Below are positions 16,733 through 23,996 of a DNA stretch of 31,924 nucleotides, piece by piece. The notes beneath the pieces are model-generated. The model saw only the letters and a list, made by a program, of their open reading frames with translations. It had not been told where the DNA came from and ran no database searches. The position numbers and the translations under genes were made by a program. Position 1 is the first letter of the stretch, and each line of letters opens with the position of its first letter. Source of the DNA: a bacterium (GTDB lineage: Bacteria; Latescibacterota; UBA2968; GCA-2709665); NCBI GenBank assembly GCA_027619145.1, contig JAQCGA010000002.1, forward strand, positions 1 through 31,924, written 5' to 3'.

Positions 16733-17412
16733 CAAAGAATTCCGTACCGGTCGTACACCTCCCGCAACGACTTCCCTTCCAGCAATTCCTTCCGCGTCTT
16801 CGACTCCCCCTCCACCTTCTCCTGAGCGGCCCTCAACACGTCTTGCTCCACCTTCCGCGGAATCGCCACAACCCCATCGTAATCTGCCACCACCAGATCC
16901 CCCGGATGCACCAGCACATCGCCACACATCACCGGGCGGTCATAGGCCTCTACCCGAAACCGCCCCTTGGAATCCACCGGCCGGATCCCCGTGTAAAACA
17001 CCGGAAACCCCATCTCAATAATCTCCAGCGTATCCCGTACATTGCTGTCACACACGCACCCCACTGCACCGCGTAACCGCGCCACGTTGGTCATCAATTC
17101 CCCCCATGGCGCATTGTTCCGTCCCGGGTCCGTGGAGTGCACCATTACGTCGCCAGGCTTCAGCGAATCCATCGCTTCAATCTCCAACCCGTAAGGGTCT
17201 TCTTCCACAACGTAGGGTGCCTCCATCCAGCACAATGTGCGTGCACGTCCTACAAATCCGCAATTTTTCGGATCCGATAACAGGGGCCGTAACCGGCTGT
17301 GCATCGCCTGGTTTCGGTAGCCCACCATATCCAGCGCATCGCAAATGACAGCCGTACGCAAATGCCGTTTCACATACCCAAAAATCTCAGCATCCGTATC
17401 AAATGACCACAT
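16732..17412 (-). CDS. RraA-family protein (HMG/CHA aldolase-like)
   Basis: A 226-residue member of the RraA / 4-hydroxy-4-methyl-2-oxoglutarate aldolase family. VCDSNVRDTLEI carries the conserved R126-D127 pair that binds substrate and metal, and VHPGDLVVADYDGVVAIPR (168-186) is the family signature. LKPGDVMVHSTD (85-95) is also typical. The C-terminal helical tail (about 190-226) is longer than in RNase E-inhibiting RraA, and the catabolic setting favours aldolase or decarboxylase activity on 2-oxo acids. ATG 17412 follows AAGGAG by 8 nt; the longer frame to 17436 would overlap msrB. The gene starts 4 nt after msrB and overlaps the MFS gene by one base. Confidence 0.86.
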   Translation of the reverse strand: MWSFDTDAEIFGYVKRHLRTAVICDALDMVGYRNQAMHSRLRPLLSDPKNCGFVGRARTLCWMEAPYVVEEDPYGLEIEAMDSLKPGDVMVHSTDPGRNNAPWGELMTNVARLRGAVGCVCDSNVRDTLEIIEMGFPVFYTGIRPVDSKGRFRVEAYDRPVMCGDVLVHPGDLVVADYDGVVAIPRKVEQDVLRAAQEKVEGESKTRKELLEGKSLREVYDRYGIL

Positions 17413-17416
17413 CCGC

Positions 17417-17818
17417 TTACTCCTTTTTCTCAACAAATTTCAAAGACGCCGAATTCATACAGTACCGCAACCCCGTCGGTTTGGGCCCATCCTCAAACAC
17501 GTGGCCCAGGTGCGCATCACACCGGCTACACCGTACTTCCGTGCGCACCATCCCATGGCTTGCATCCGTCAACGCCTCCACATTCTCCTCATTCTTGGGT
17601 GCCCAGAAACTCGGCCACCCACACCCAGAATCGTACTTCGTATCCGACAGGAACAACTCATTCCCGCAACACACACAAAGATACATCCCTTCATCTTTTG
17701 TATTGTAGTACTTCCCCGTAAACGCCCGCTCCGTCCCTTGCTTCCGCGCCACATGATACTGCTCTTCCGTCAACAGAGCACGCCACTCTTCGTCCGTCTT
17801 CTGAACCTTCTCTGCCAT
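17417..17818 (-). CDS. msrB: Peptide methionine-R-sulfoxide reductase
   Basis: A 133-residue MsrB that repairs methionine-R-sulfoxide in proteins with thioredoxin. Zinc is bound by C48-x-x-C51 and C97-x-x-C100. The catalytic cysteine is C120 in [11 protein letters not shown], and C66 in SGCGWPSF is the likely resolving cysteine. H103 and H106 complete the active site. The length is that of a stand-alone MsrB. GGGAGGAGG lies just upstream of ATG 17818. It heads the catabolic run, 4 nt before the RraA gene. msrA is not in the window. Confidence 0.96.
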   Translation of the reverse strand: MAEKVQKTDEEWRALLTEEQYHVARKQGTERAFTGKYYNTKDEGMYLCVCCGNELFLSDTKYDSGCGWPSFWAPKNEENVEALTDASHGMVRTEVRCSRCDAHLGHVFEDGPKPTGLRYCMNSASLKFVEKKE

Positions 17819-17867
17819 CTCTCTCCTCCTCCCGCTTCTATAGACCGCTTCTGCCGTTCATACTTGA

Positions 17868-17896
17868 ATTCTTCTTCACAGCCCAAGCAACCTCAA
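17868..17896 (-). promoter_or_regulatory. Possible promoter for the msrB-led operon
   Basis: Minus-strand TTGAGG (17891-17896) and AAGAAT (17868-17873) with 17-bp spacing, about 43 nt from predicted start of transcription to ATG 17818. The boxes are four of six matches each, so this is tentative. Confidence 0.35.
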
Positions 17897-17935
17897 AAGA
17901 TCCCCTCTTCTCCCACATCGGCGGCTGGGAAGCTG

Positions 17936-18011
17936 GGCTTCGTGTCCCTTCGTGCGGCGGGCAGGGCTCCGATAGGGGTCGTTTTCGTGCCCCTTCGTGA
18001 TCCCGCCTTTA
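17936..18011. repeat. Repeat abutting the toroid-protein stop codon
   Basis: Contains TTCGTGTCCCTTCGTGCGG and TTCGTGCCCCTTCGTGATCC and ends in CGCCTTTA, whose TTA is the TAA stop of the next minus-strand gene. It is related to 19777-19828. Confidence 0.65.
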
Positions 18012-19673
18012 TACAACCTCCAGCACCAACTCGTACTGCGCCACACCCCCCGAAAACGGCAACACCACCACCAGCCTAGCCTCTTCCACCGTTGAGTCTC
18101 CGGCCTTCCGGTATGGATTGTGAGGCAATGCAGGCCAGACCAGCTGCGCGCCTTCTGGCAAAGACAGCCGCCAGCCCGCATGCTCAATCCACCCACCCTC
18201 CGATCCGGCCCATTCCACAGCTGCTTCGTCCAGCTCTACCGAATCTCCCGAAGAAGAACGCAGCGTTTTCCCCAGGCGTGGCAACAACGTCACGTGCCCT
18301 TCCACAGGAAGCCCGGACTTCTGGACGGCCCCATATACCAGGCGCAACTTTTGTTCGTCCTCTGGAACCAGCTTTACAGTACCTACGTCCTCGCCATAAT
18401 ACAGAGACAATTCGGGTTGCTCGGTATGCTTACCCGGCTTCGCCCGCTCGGGAACGTGCAACAACCCTTTAAACGGACCAAACTCCGGATCTTCATCCCC
18501 TGGCGTGTGCTTCATCAACGACGTATCTCCCACCGTAAACGTACTCCACAGTGGCTGTAATTTCGCATTGCCACCGCCCACAATCAAACCTGTCTGATTG
18601 TGAAACACACTCACAAAATTCTGCCTGTCCTGTCGGAAGCGGTTTTCGTGAATGGGACACGCATACGCAGACAAACTCAAAAACCATGGCCGCCGGGACA
18701 CAATCAACGCATCCTCTCCCATCCGATACGTATGCTTCTCCTGCCCCGCCGCCGTCTCCTCAATTGGCCCTTCGCCCGCATACAACAACATATTGGCTGC
18801 GTAATCTTCATCGAACGTGCCACCTGCTTCCAGGAACAACCGATGCTGCTGCGCCAGGTACCCGCGTCCTGCAGCCGTGCAACTGAACCCAGGATTTCCC
18901 AGATGAACCCCTTCTTTATACGGATTCCGCTCGTCCACCGTCTCCACCGAACTTCCATCCGGATACGTGTAATTCGCATGGACCCGAGACGCCCGCTCCA
19001 GCGCCGCCAGCACCCGCACATCTCCAGACATCTTATAATACACCCCGAACGCGTCCGAATACACATAGTTGTAAGCTACCACCGGACCAATATTTTCTGT
19101 CCACCACCCGTATGGCGACTGCTTATCTACCACCCGCCCCATAAATTCTTGCGCCTGTTTTTTCCAATCTTCCCGTTTGAACACCTGTCCCGCACAGAAC
19201 AAGGTCATCGCGTGGTGTGTGGGAATATTGTGTATCCGGTCCAGACACGTCTTCGAAATCCCTTCCAACCCTAACAGCAACCCTTCCTCCCACCGTTCCT
19301 GGTCTTCCTTTTCCATCGCCTTCTGCACAATTTGATACGTCCGAATCCACCGACTGTAAGTCCAGGGCATATAAATCTGCCCCCAGGTCGAGTGATCTTT
19401 CTTCCTGAAAATCCACTTCCCTTCTTCGTCCTGATCGTCAATCAGCGCATCCCCGCCACGCACAATCGCACGCAGTACCTTTTCATCACCCTGATAGGGG
19501 CTATCCTTCAAAGACCACGCCGCCGCCAGAGCCAGCATCACCTGCTGATCCCGACAAATCCACGGCTCCGTCCCAAACCGCCCATCCTCCCGCTGCGAAC
19601 CCAGAATTTCCGGCACCGCAGAAAAAAGCGCCTCCCTCAACTCCGGCTCAGGTTTCCACACCTTCTTCATCAT
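18009..19673 (-). CDS. Putative (alpha/alpha)-toroid protein, polysaccharide lyase/glycosidase-like, unassigned
   Basis: A 554-residue protein I cannot place in a named family. Residues 1 to about 300 are helical and rich in Trp and Tyr (TWGQIYMPWTYSRWIRTY at 96-113, PTHHAMTLF at 151-159, YGWWTENIGPVVAYNYVYSDAFGVYY at 188-213), like the toroid of heparinase-type lyases and six-hairpin glycosidases. The rest looks like beta-sandwich (for example FVSVFHNQTGLIVGGGNAKLQP at 353-374). H153, H154 and tyrosines 201-213 are candidate catalytic residues. No signal peptide is seen. The frame opens at TTG 19679, but ATG 19673 has GGGAG 7 nt upstream. It follows a large propeller gene by about 150 nt and may act with it. 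Function is inferred from composition only. Confidence 0.6.
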   Translation of the reverse strand: MMKKVWKPEPELREALFSAVPEILGSQREDGRFGTEPWICRDQQVMLALAAAWSLKDSPYQGDEKVLRAIVRGGDALIDDQDEEGKWIFRKKDHSTWGQIYMPWTYSRWIRTYQIVQKAMEKEDQERWEEGLLLGLEGISKTCLDRIHNIPTHHAMTLFCAGQVFKREDWKKQAQEFMGRVVDKQSPYGWWTENIGPVVAYNYVYSDAFGVYYKMSGDVRVLAALERASRVHANYTYPDGSSVETVDERNPYKEGVHLGNPGFSCTAAGRGYLAQQHRLFLEAGGTFDEDYAANMLLYAGEGPIEETAAGQEKHTYRMGEDALIVSRRPWFLSLSAYACPIHENRFRQDRQNFVSVFHNQTGLIVGGGNAKLQPLWSTFTVGDTSLMKHTPGDEDPEFGPFKGLLHVPERAKPGKHTEQPELSLYYGEDVGTVKLVPEDEQKLRLVYGAVQKSGLPVEGHVTLLPRLGKTLRSSSGDSVELDEAAVEWAGSEGGWIEHAGWRLSLPEGAQLVWPALPHNPYRKAGDSTVEEARLVVVLPFSGGVAQYELVLEVV

Positions 19674-19776
19674 AACCAAACTCCCTCTCCATGAAATTCA
19701 AACCACCTCCAGCAAATACAAAACGTACCCCCAACCCATCCTCACCATCCGCCTTTCCGGACCGGGGCGAGGCGAG

Positions 19777-19828
19777 GGGCTTCGTGCCCCTTCGCGCTCC
19801 TTCGTGCCCCTTCGCGCTCCCGCCTTTA
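19777..19828. repeat. Tandem 20-base repeat abutting a stop codon
   Basis: TTCGTGCCCCTTCGCGCTCC occurs twice head to tail without a mismatch (19781-19800 and 19801-19820), followed by CGCCTTTA, whose TTA is the TAA stop of the propeller gene. Confidence 0.8.
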
Positions 19829-21625
19829 CAGTACCCTCGCCGACATCAAAATATGACCCGACGAAAAATACAGCTGGTCACCCAGAATCGGTCCGGCCGC
19901 AGCATGACCCTTCAATCGCTCATCAAACGTCACAAGTACCTCTACATCCAGCGATCCCGGCTCTACCCGGTAAATACACAACGGTGTCAGCCCATAGAAT
20001 TTTCCATCCGGTCCCAGTTGCAACCCGTTGTCCACCGGCCCACCATCAGGTACCGGCACACGCTTTCCAAACGCTCGGGTCTCCGGGTCAAAGATGAAAA
20101 TCTCCGCAGGCCCTCCCTTCCCGTGCAACGTGCCGTACAGCTTTCCGTCCGGCCCAGTTGCCAGTGCCGTAAACGCATGTACCTTCCGGTCCGGCGTACC
20201 CTCCCACACCTTCTCCTCTTTCTTGTGGTCAAACAGGAACAGCACTGCCTGATCTACCTTCGGCTGCGTCCCACTGCCGCCATTGATATTCGTACCTACG
20301 GCAATTAAATCTTCATCCGCCAGGTGTGCCAGCGTATAACAGCTTCCGTCTCCGAAAATCCGGTAAAACGCCGTCTTCTCATCTTTTGCCGGATCGTAAT
20401 ACGAAAGCGGGCCACCCCACAGACCGTAGTCCGGAATCGACGCCAGCCACACCTTGCCGCCGGGGCCTGCCAGCGTAGAACGCGGCCGATACGAAATATC
20501 GTCCACCCGGCCAAGATCCCTCGGGTTGCTCCCCGGCTCTTCCCCAAAATGATATCCCTGCGACGGATCGTACACCGAAATCCGTGCGCCCGGATAAGAA
20601 CTGATATAGACCTTCCCATCCAGGTTTGCAAACGAATATGCCTCACCCGTAGCTTTCGAACAAATGCCCAGATCAATCAACTCACCGTCCTTCGGATTGT
20701 ACCGGAACATCCGCTCCGGCAACACGCTGGACCCATACACACATTCATCTGGCCCGCCGTGCAGCGCAAAAATATCCGTGCCTGCCGCTTCAAACTCCAG
20801 GTCGAACGTCTTCGTCGATCCATCCGGTTTCGTAATCTCCAGAATCCGGCACGTCTGCTCTACCGCATCCACAAAGCGGAACGCGCTCCCATCCGGCAGC
20901 GTCGCTTTTTTCTCTTCCGCCGGAACCACATCGTCCACCGAAACCGCTTCCAACCCGTCCACCCGAAACTTGCCCTCGCTCGAATCAATATACAGCTTTC
21001 CGTCTCCACCCCTGTGCAGGCTCAGTGTTCCTTCCCCCTTGCTGATCACCGGTCCCACAGTCTTCTTCTCGCCTGTCTTCGGATCCAGCACCACCACATG
21101 CGGCCGGGTCGTCCCAATCAAGCTGGCAACCGTCCCATCTGTATTCACGTAACAATATGCATACATATCCGTATCATCCAGCCGCCCGTACCGCGTAAAC
21201 ACCTTCGTTGCCGGATGATAACTCGTCAAATCGGCTGTTCCATAACTGCTAATCCAGATCAACCCGTCCTGGTCCTCATCAATTCGGCACGGGAAAATCG
21301 CATCTTTTCCATTAATCTCCCCCAGATCCAGCAACTCATCTTCCTGCGGGTCAAAACAGTACAGATGCCCGGAGTGTGCCGCCCCAATATAAAGCCGCCC
21401 GTTGGGGCTCTGGTACACCGCCGTCGTATAATTCGACTCTGGAACCTCCGGCCAGAACTGCCGCAACTTCCCCGTTTCCGGGTCAATTTGCAGAACAAAC
21501 AAATTCGCCGCTTGCTGAGACATTGTCGCGTACAAACACGGATCGCCCGCCTTGTTTTTCCCCGCATACAGCGCGGCGCGGTTCACCGCCCGAACCGGAA
21601 TGCCCACTTCACGAACTTGTGCCAT
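19826..21625 (-). CDS. Large beta-propeller protein, function unknown
   Basis: A 599-residue protein made of repeated four-stranded blades. Recurrent pieces are GPDGKLYG, SPNGRLYIGAAHSGHLYCFDPQ, GGDGKLYIDS, YDPAKDEKT and FIFDPETRAFGK, typical of SMP-30/NHL/quinoprotein-like propellers. The number of blades suggests two propellers or one large one. No signal peptide, membrane segment or obvious catalytic residues were seen. ATG 21625 has AGGAGGAA 8 nt upstream; the frame to 21826 is non-coding leader. A promoter at about 21850 drives it, and the toroid gene lies downstream. Sensing, scaffolding or lactone hydrolysis are all possible. Confidence 0.7.
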   Translation of the reverse strand: MAQVREVGIPVRAVNRAALYAGKNKAGDPCLYATMSQQAANLFVLQIDPETGKLRQFWPEVPESNYTTAVYQSPNGRLYIGAAHSGHLYCFDPQEDELLDLGEINGKDAIFPCRIDEDQDGLIWISSYGTADLTSYHPATKVFTRYGRLDDTDMYAYCYVNTDGTVASLIGTTRPHVVVLDPKTGEKKTVGPVISKGEGTLSLHRGGDGKLYIDSSEGKFRVDGLEAVSVDDVVPAEEKKATLPDGSAFRFVDAVEQTCRILEITKPDGSTKTFDLEFEAAGTDIFALHGGPDECVYGSSVLPERMFRYNPKDGELIDLGICSKATGEAYSFANLDGKVYISSYPGARISVYDPSQGYHFGEEPGSNPRDLGRVDDISYRPRSTLAGPGGKVWLASIPDYGLWGGPLSYYDPAKDEKTAFYRIFGDGSCYTLAHLADEDLIAVGTNINGGSGTQPKVDQAVLFLFDHKKEEKVWEGTPDRKVHAFTALATGPDGKLYGTLHGKGGPAEIFIFDPETRAFGKRVPVPDGGPVDNGLQLGPDGKFYGLTPLCIYRVEPGSLDVEVLVTFDERLKGHAAAGPILGDQLYFSSGHILMSARVL

Positions 21626-21910
21626 CGAACTTCCTCCTGAAAAAACTGGGAAAGAATACGGCTCAGTGGAATCCCCCGGCCCCCGTATCCCGGGTACACC
21701 AGAGGGCTTCGAGAAAGCCTGTTTGCCCCTATCCACAACGCACAGAGGCCTTGCAAACCTGAATCTCAAAAGCGCAGCCACACCCAAATCTCTATCCAGA
21801 TGGCCCAGCGCTTGCCCACAAAACACGTCGCCAATATTGCCCTTTCCTCACTGCATGTCAAGCCCCGTTTCGCCCCACCAGCCCATCACATTTCAACCCG
21901 ATACACGCAA
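21626..21910. other. Leader of the propeller gene
   Basis: Gene-free. It holds the promoter at 21833-21861 and then a leader of about 200 nt. Within it TTTGCCCCTATCC (21722-21734) and the GC-rich block at 21672-21696 look like degraded intergenic repeats. No riboswitch fold was recognised. Confidence 0.5.
21833..21861 (-). promoter_or_regulatory. Sigma70-like promoter for the propeller gene
   Basis: Minus-strand consensus TTGACA (21856-21861) and AATATT (21833-21838) with 17-bp spacing, directly beyond the upstream gene's terminator. Confidence 0.5.
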
Positions 21911-21943
21911 AATAAAAAAGCCGGGAATCTCTCAATTCCCGGC
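21911..21943 (-). terminator. Intrinsic terminator of the alpha/beta hydrolase gene
   Basis: Stem GCCGGGAAT (21920-21928) with 21935-21943, 6-nt loop, followed on the minus strand by UUUUUUAUU. It lies 36 nt past the stop at 21980. Confidence 0.9.
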
Positions 21944-21979
21944 CCTGTATCTGGCCTGTCGGCAAATTCAACACCGTGT

Positions 21980-22705
21980 TCAACCGAAGTGTGCGCTCAC
22001 CCAGCCCACCGCCTGCTTCACCATCTCCAGCGTGCCCGCCCCGTTAAACACATGGTCAGACCCTTTGATCTCCACAAGCTCCTTTGGCGCATTCGCCTTT
22101 TCGTAAATATCCAGCGAATCCTGCATGGGAACCACATCGTCTTCGGTCCCGTGCACCAACAACCACGGCACCCGAATTTGCCCCGCGAGGTCCACCACCG
22201 AACCGATCTTCGCCATATCATCCACAAAAACCTGAGACAGCGGGCAATCCGGGTTCTCCCACATGCATCCGTCATTGGGCGTCTCTTCACCAAATTCCCG
22301 CTCTGCAAACGCCTGCGTATGCACCATTCCAGCCAGTGAGACCAGGTACCGAATACGCCCGTCTTCACTTGCACGCAATACCCCCACGGCCCCACCCATG
22401 CTGTGGCCTACGTAACAAATCGTGTACCCATTCAGCGCATCCAGTACCGCACCCAGGTCTTCCACTTCTTTCGAAATCGTGGATTCTGAAAACATGCCCT
22501 CGGAATCCCCGTTCCCCGAAAAAGACACACGCAAAGATGCAATACCCGCATCCGCCAGACTCTCTGCCAGCGAAACCAGAAACGCCCGATCCTTGTTCCC
22601 GGTTACCCCGTGGCCAATCACCACAATCTGCTTTTTGTCGCCCCGGCCAGCGTGGTAGGCTGTATCCAGTCGCTCTCCCTGCACGTTTCGAATCTTGTCA
22701 AACAT
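21980..22705 (-). CDS. Alpha/beta-fold hydrolase
   Basis: A 241-residue serine hydrolase of the family that includes esterases and acyl-peptide hydrolase-like enzymes. The nucleophile S102 sits in VGHSMGGAVG, the acid is D189 or D190 in LLVHGTEDDVVP, and the base is H218 in GSDHVFN. GHGVTGNKD (31-39) supplies the oxyanion loop. The length is typical of a minimal hydrolase without a lid insert. It starts 6 nt after the stop of a small unknown gene, with GGGGAGGTAGAGG overlapping that gene's end. Substrate unknown. Confidence 0.9.
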   Translation of the reverse strand: MFDKIRNVQGERLDTAYHAGRGDKKQIVVIGHGVTGNKDRAFLVSLAESLADAGIASLRVSFSGNGDSEGMFSESTISKEVEDLGAVLDALNGYTICYVGHSMGGAVGVLRASEDGRIRYLVSLAGMVHTQAFAEREFGEETPNDGCMWENPDCPLSQVFVDDMAKIGSVVDLAGQIRVPWLLVHGTEDDVVPMQDSLDIYEKANAPKELVEIKGSDHVFNGAGTLEMVKQAVGWVSAHFG

Positions 22706-22711
22706 AAACCT

Positions 22712-23119
22712 CTACCTCCCCAACTGAATTCCGCCGCCCGGTTTCTGCCCACCGCCCAGTCCACCCGCGCCCGGAACCACAATCCGCGAAGCCTCCTGAC
22801 GCCGCCGCTCCTGCACCTCTTCCATCATCTCTTCTACCGCCTTGCCAATCGCTTCAGGGAACTTCTGGATGACTTCTTCCAGCGTTTTTGCTTCCACCTG
22901 CGCCTGCACCGGAAGCGGGCCCATCTGCGACATCAGATGCGTCTGCGCCACAAAAATGGGTTCCCGGCTCTCATCCGGAGATCCATCCGCTTTCACCGGC
23001 ATCAGCCTGCGAATCGACGCCACTTTCAAATCCGTAAAATTCTCTTCCCGGTACAAATTGTCCACATCCACCTGAATATCTTCAATCGATTGCTGCGGTC
23101 CCTGTTCTTCGCTATTCAC
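22712..23119 (-). CDS. Small conserved-looking protein of unknown function
   Basis: A 135-residue cytoplasmic protein I do not recognise. It has an acidic N-terminus (1-30), a beta-rich centre (VASIRRLMPVKADG, PIFVAQTHLMSQMGPLPVQAQVEA), a charged helix (about 78-110, EEVIQKFPEAIGKAVEEMMEEVQERRR) and a glycine-rich tail (116-135). AAGGAGG precedes the ATG, and a near-consensus promoter sits about 30-58 nt upstream, so the gene is probably well expressed. The alpha/beta hydrolase gene follows 6 nt later. The regular codon use and strong signals support a real gene. Confidence 0.75.
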   Translation of the reverse strand: MNSEEQGPQQSIEDIQVDVDNLYREENFTDLKVASIRRLMPVKADGSPDESREPIFVAQTHLMSQMGPLPVQAQVEAKTLEEVIQKFPEAIGKAVEEMMEEVQERRRQEASRIVVPGAGGLGGGQKPGGGIQLGR

Positions 23120-23140
23120 ACCGGCCTCCTTAAGGCTATA

Positions 23141-23180
23141 AATTGGAAATTATCAATTGCTAATTGTCAATTGTCAATTT
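23141..23180 (-). repeat. AT-rich CAATTGACAATTGACAATT repeat
   Basis: Minus strand reads ATTGACAATTGACAATTAGC then AATTGATAATTTCCAATT. It consists of imperfect 7-8 nt units built on the ATTGACA core. It differs sharply in base composition from its GC-rich surroundings. Confidence 0.7.
23149..23177 (-). promoter_or_regulatory. Near-consensus sigma70 promoter inside the AT-rich repeat
   Basis: Minus-strand TTGACA (23172-23177) and GATAAT (23149-23154) with 17-bp spacing. Transcription would start near 23142, about 22 nt before ATG 23119, just ahead of AAGGAGG. Confidence 0.65.
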
Positions 23181-23313
23181 CTTGCTTCTACTGCTCTGTT
23201 GAAAACCCCTACAATTTCTCTCCCCCAATACCCTCACGGCGTTCCCGTGTTCCTGAGTAGCTCCAGGGGCGTATCGAAGGGCCGGTTTCAGACTTTTCAA
23301 AAAAGCAATGCGT

Positions 23314-23985
23314 CTACCGAAACCTTTCCGGCCAGAACGCCTCGGGTTCCGCCTGGAACATCAGCGTTTCCTTTTGCGTTGGATGGATCAACGTCAACGA
23401 CCGCGCCAGCAAGCCCAGGGCCTGACCCGGCACAGGCGTCTTCGATCCATACCGAAAATCTCCCAGCACGGGATGACCCTGGTGTGCAAACTGTACCCGG
23501 ATCTGATGATGTCGCCCGGTCTGCAAATCCACTTCCACCCAGGACACGCCATTGTGGTAGCCCAGGCAACGAAAAGAAAGCGCCGCCTCCTGGCCATCCG
23601 GCCCATCCGAAATCTGACTCGTAGGGCCATTGCGCACCACCCGGTCCACCAGCTTGCCTTCGGGGGCAGTCCTACCTTCTACCAGCGCCCAGTACACTTT
23701 TTTCACCTGCCGAGAACGAAATTGTTCCGACAAACGAGAAGCCGCCTTGGATGTACGCGCAAAAACCACCACACCCGAAGTGGGCCGATCCAGCCGGTGT
23801 ACCAACCCCAAAAACACATTGCCCGGCTTGTTGAACGCCACCTTCACATACGCTTTGGCATGTTCCAGAAGCGTGCGGTCTCCGGTCCGGTCACCCTGCA
23901 CCAGCACCCCGGACGGCTTATGAACTGCCAGCAAATGGTTATCTACGTACAGAACTTGAAGTGCTTTTTCTGTTCGCTCATCCAT
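23314..23985 (-). CDS. RluA-family pseudouridine synthase
   Basis: A 223-residue synthase that isomerises uridine to pseudouridine in rRNA or tRNA. The catalytic aspartate is D66 in VHRLDRPTSG (62-71). VHKPSGVLVQ (21-30), the early substrate strand, and the late TGRHHQIRVQFAHQGHPVLGD are also family marks. There is no N-terminal S4 domain, so it is more like RluA or TruC than RluC or RluD. ATG 23985 has AGCAGG upstream; the alternative GTG 24000 overlaps the sthA stop as GTGA. It is the last gene of the csp-typA-ettA-sthA run. The exact RNA position is not predictable. Confidence 0.92.
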   Translation of the reverse strand: MDERTEKALQVLYVDNHLLAVHKPSGVLVQGDRTGDRTLLEHAKAYVKVAFNKPGNVFLGLVHRLDRPTSGVVVFARTSKAASRLSEQFRSRQVKKVYWALVEGRTAPEGKLVDRVVRNGPTSQISDGPDGQEAALSFRCLGYHNGVSWVEVDLQTGRHHQIRVQFAHQGHPVLGDFRYGSKTPVPGQALGLLARSLTLIHPTQKETLMFQAEPEAFWPERFR

Positions 23986-23996
23986 CAAACGCCTGC

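Larger units (their letters stand above)
23120..23313. other. Intergenic region with two repeat types
   Basis: It contains the AT-rich CAATTGTCAATTG-type repeat at 23141-23180, which carries a promoter, and at about 23250-23285 the string CTGAGTAGCTCCAGG...GTATCGAAGGGC. Both resemble, from memory, short repeats scattered between genes in many bacterial genomes. Confidence 0.6.

Noticed and set aside
15386..16825. 479-codon open frame on the plus strand
   Set aside because: Antisense to the MFS transporter gene, of low-complexity Arg/His/Pro composition, with no family resemblance.
16733..16927. N-terminal extension of the MFS frame
   Set aside because: It lies inside the RraA coding region and reads as Gly/Arg low complexity; the TGATG junction explains translation start.
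20324..21640. 438-codon open frame on the plus strand
   Set aside because: Antisense shadow of the large propeller gene; no motif and no ribosome-binding site.
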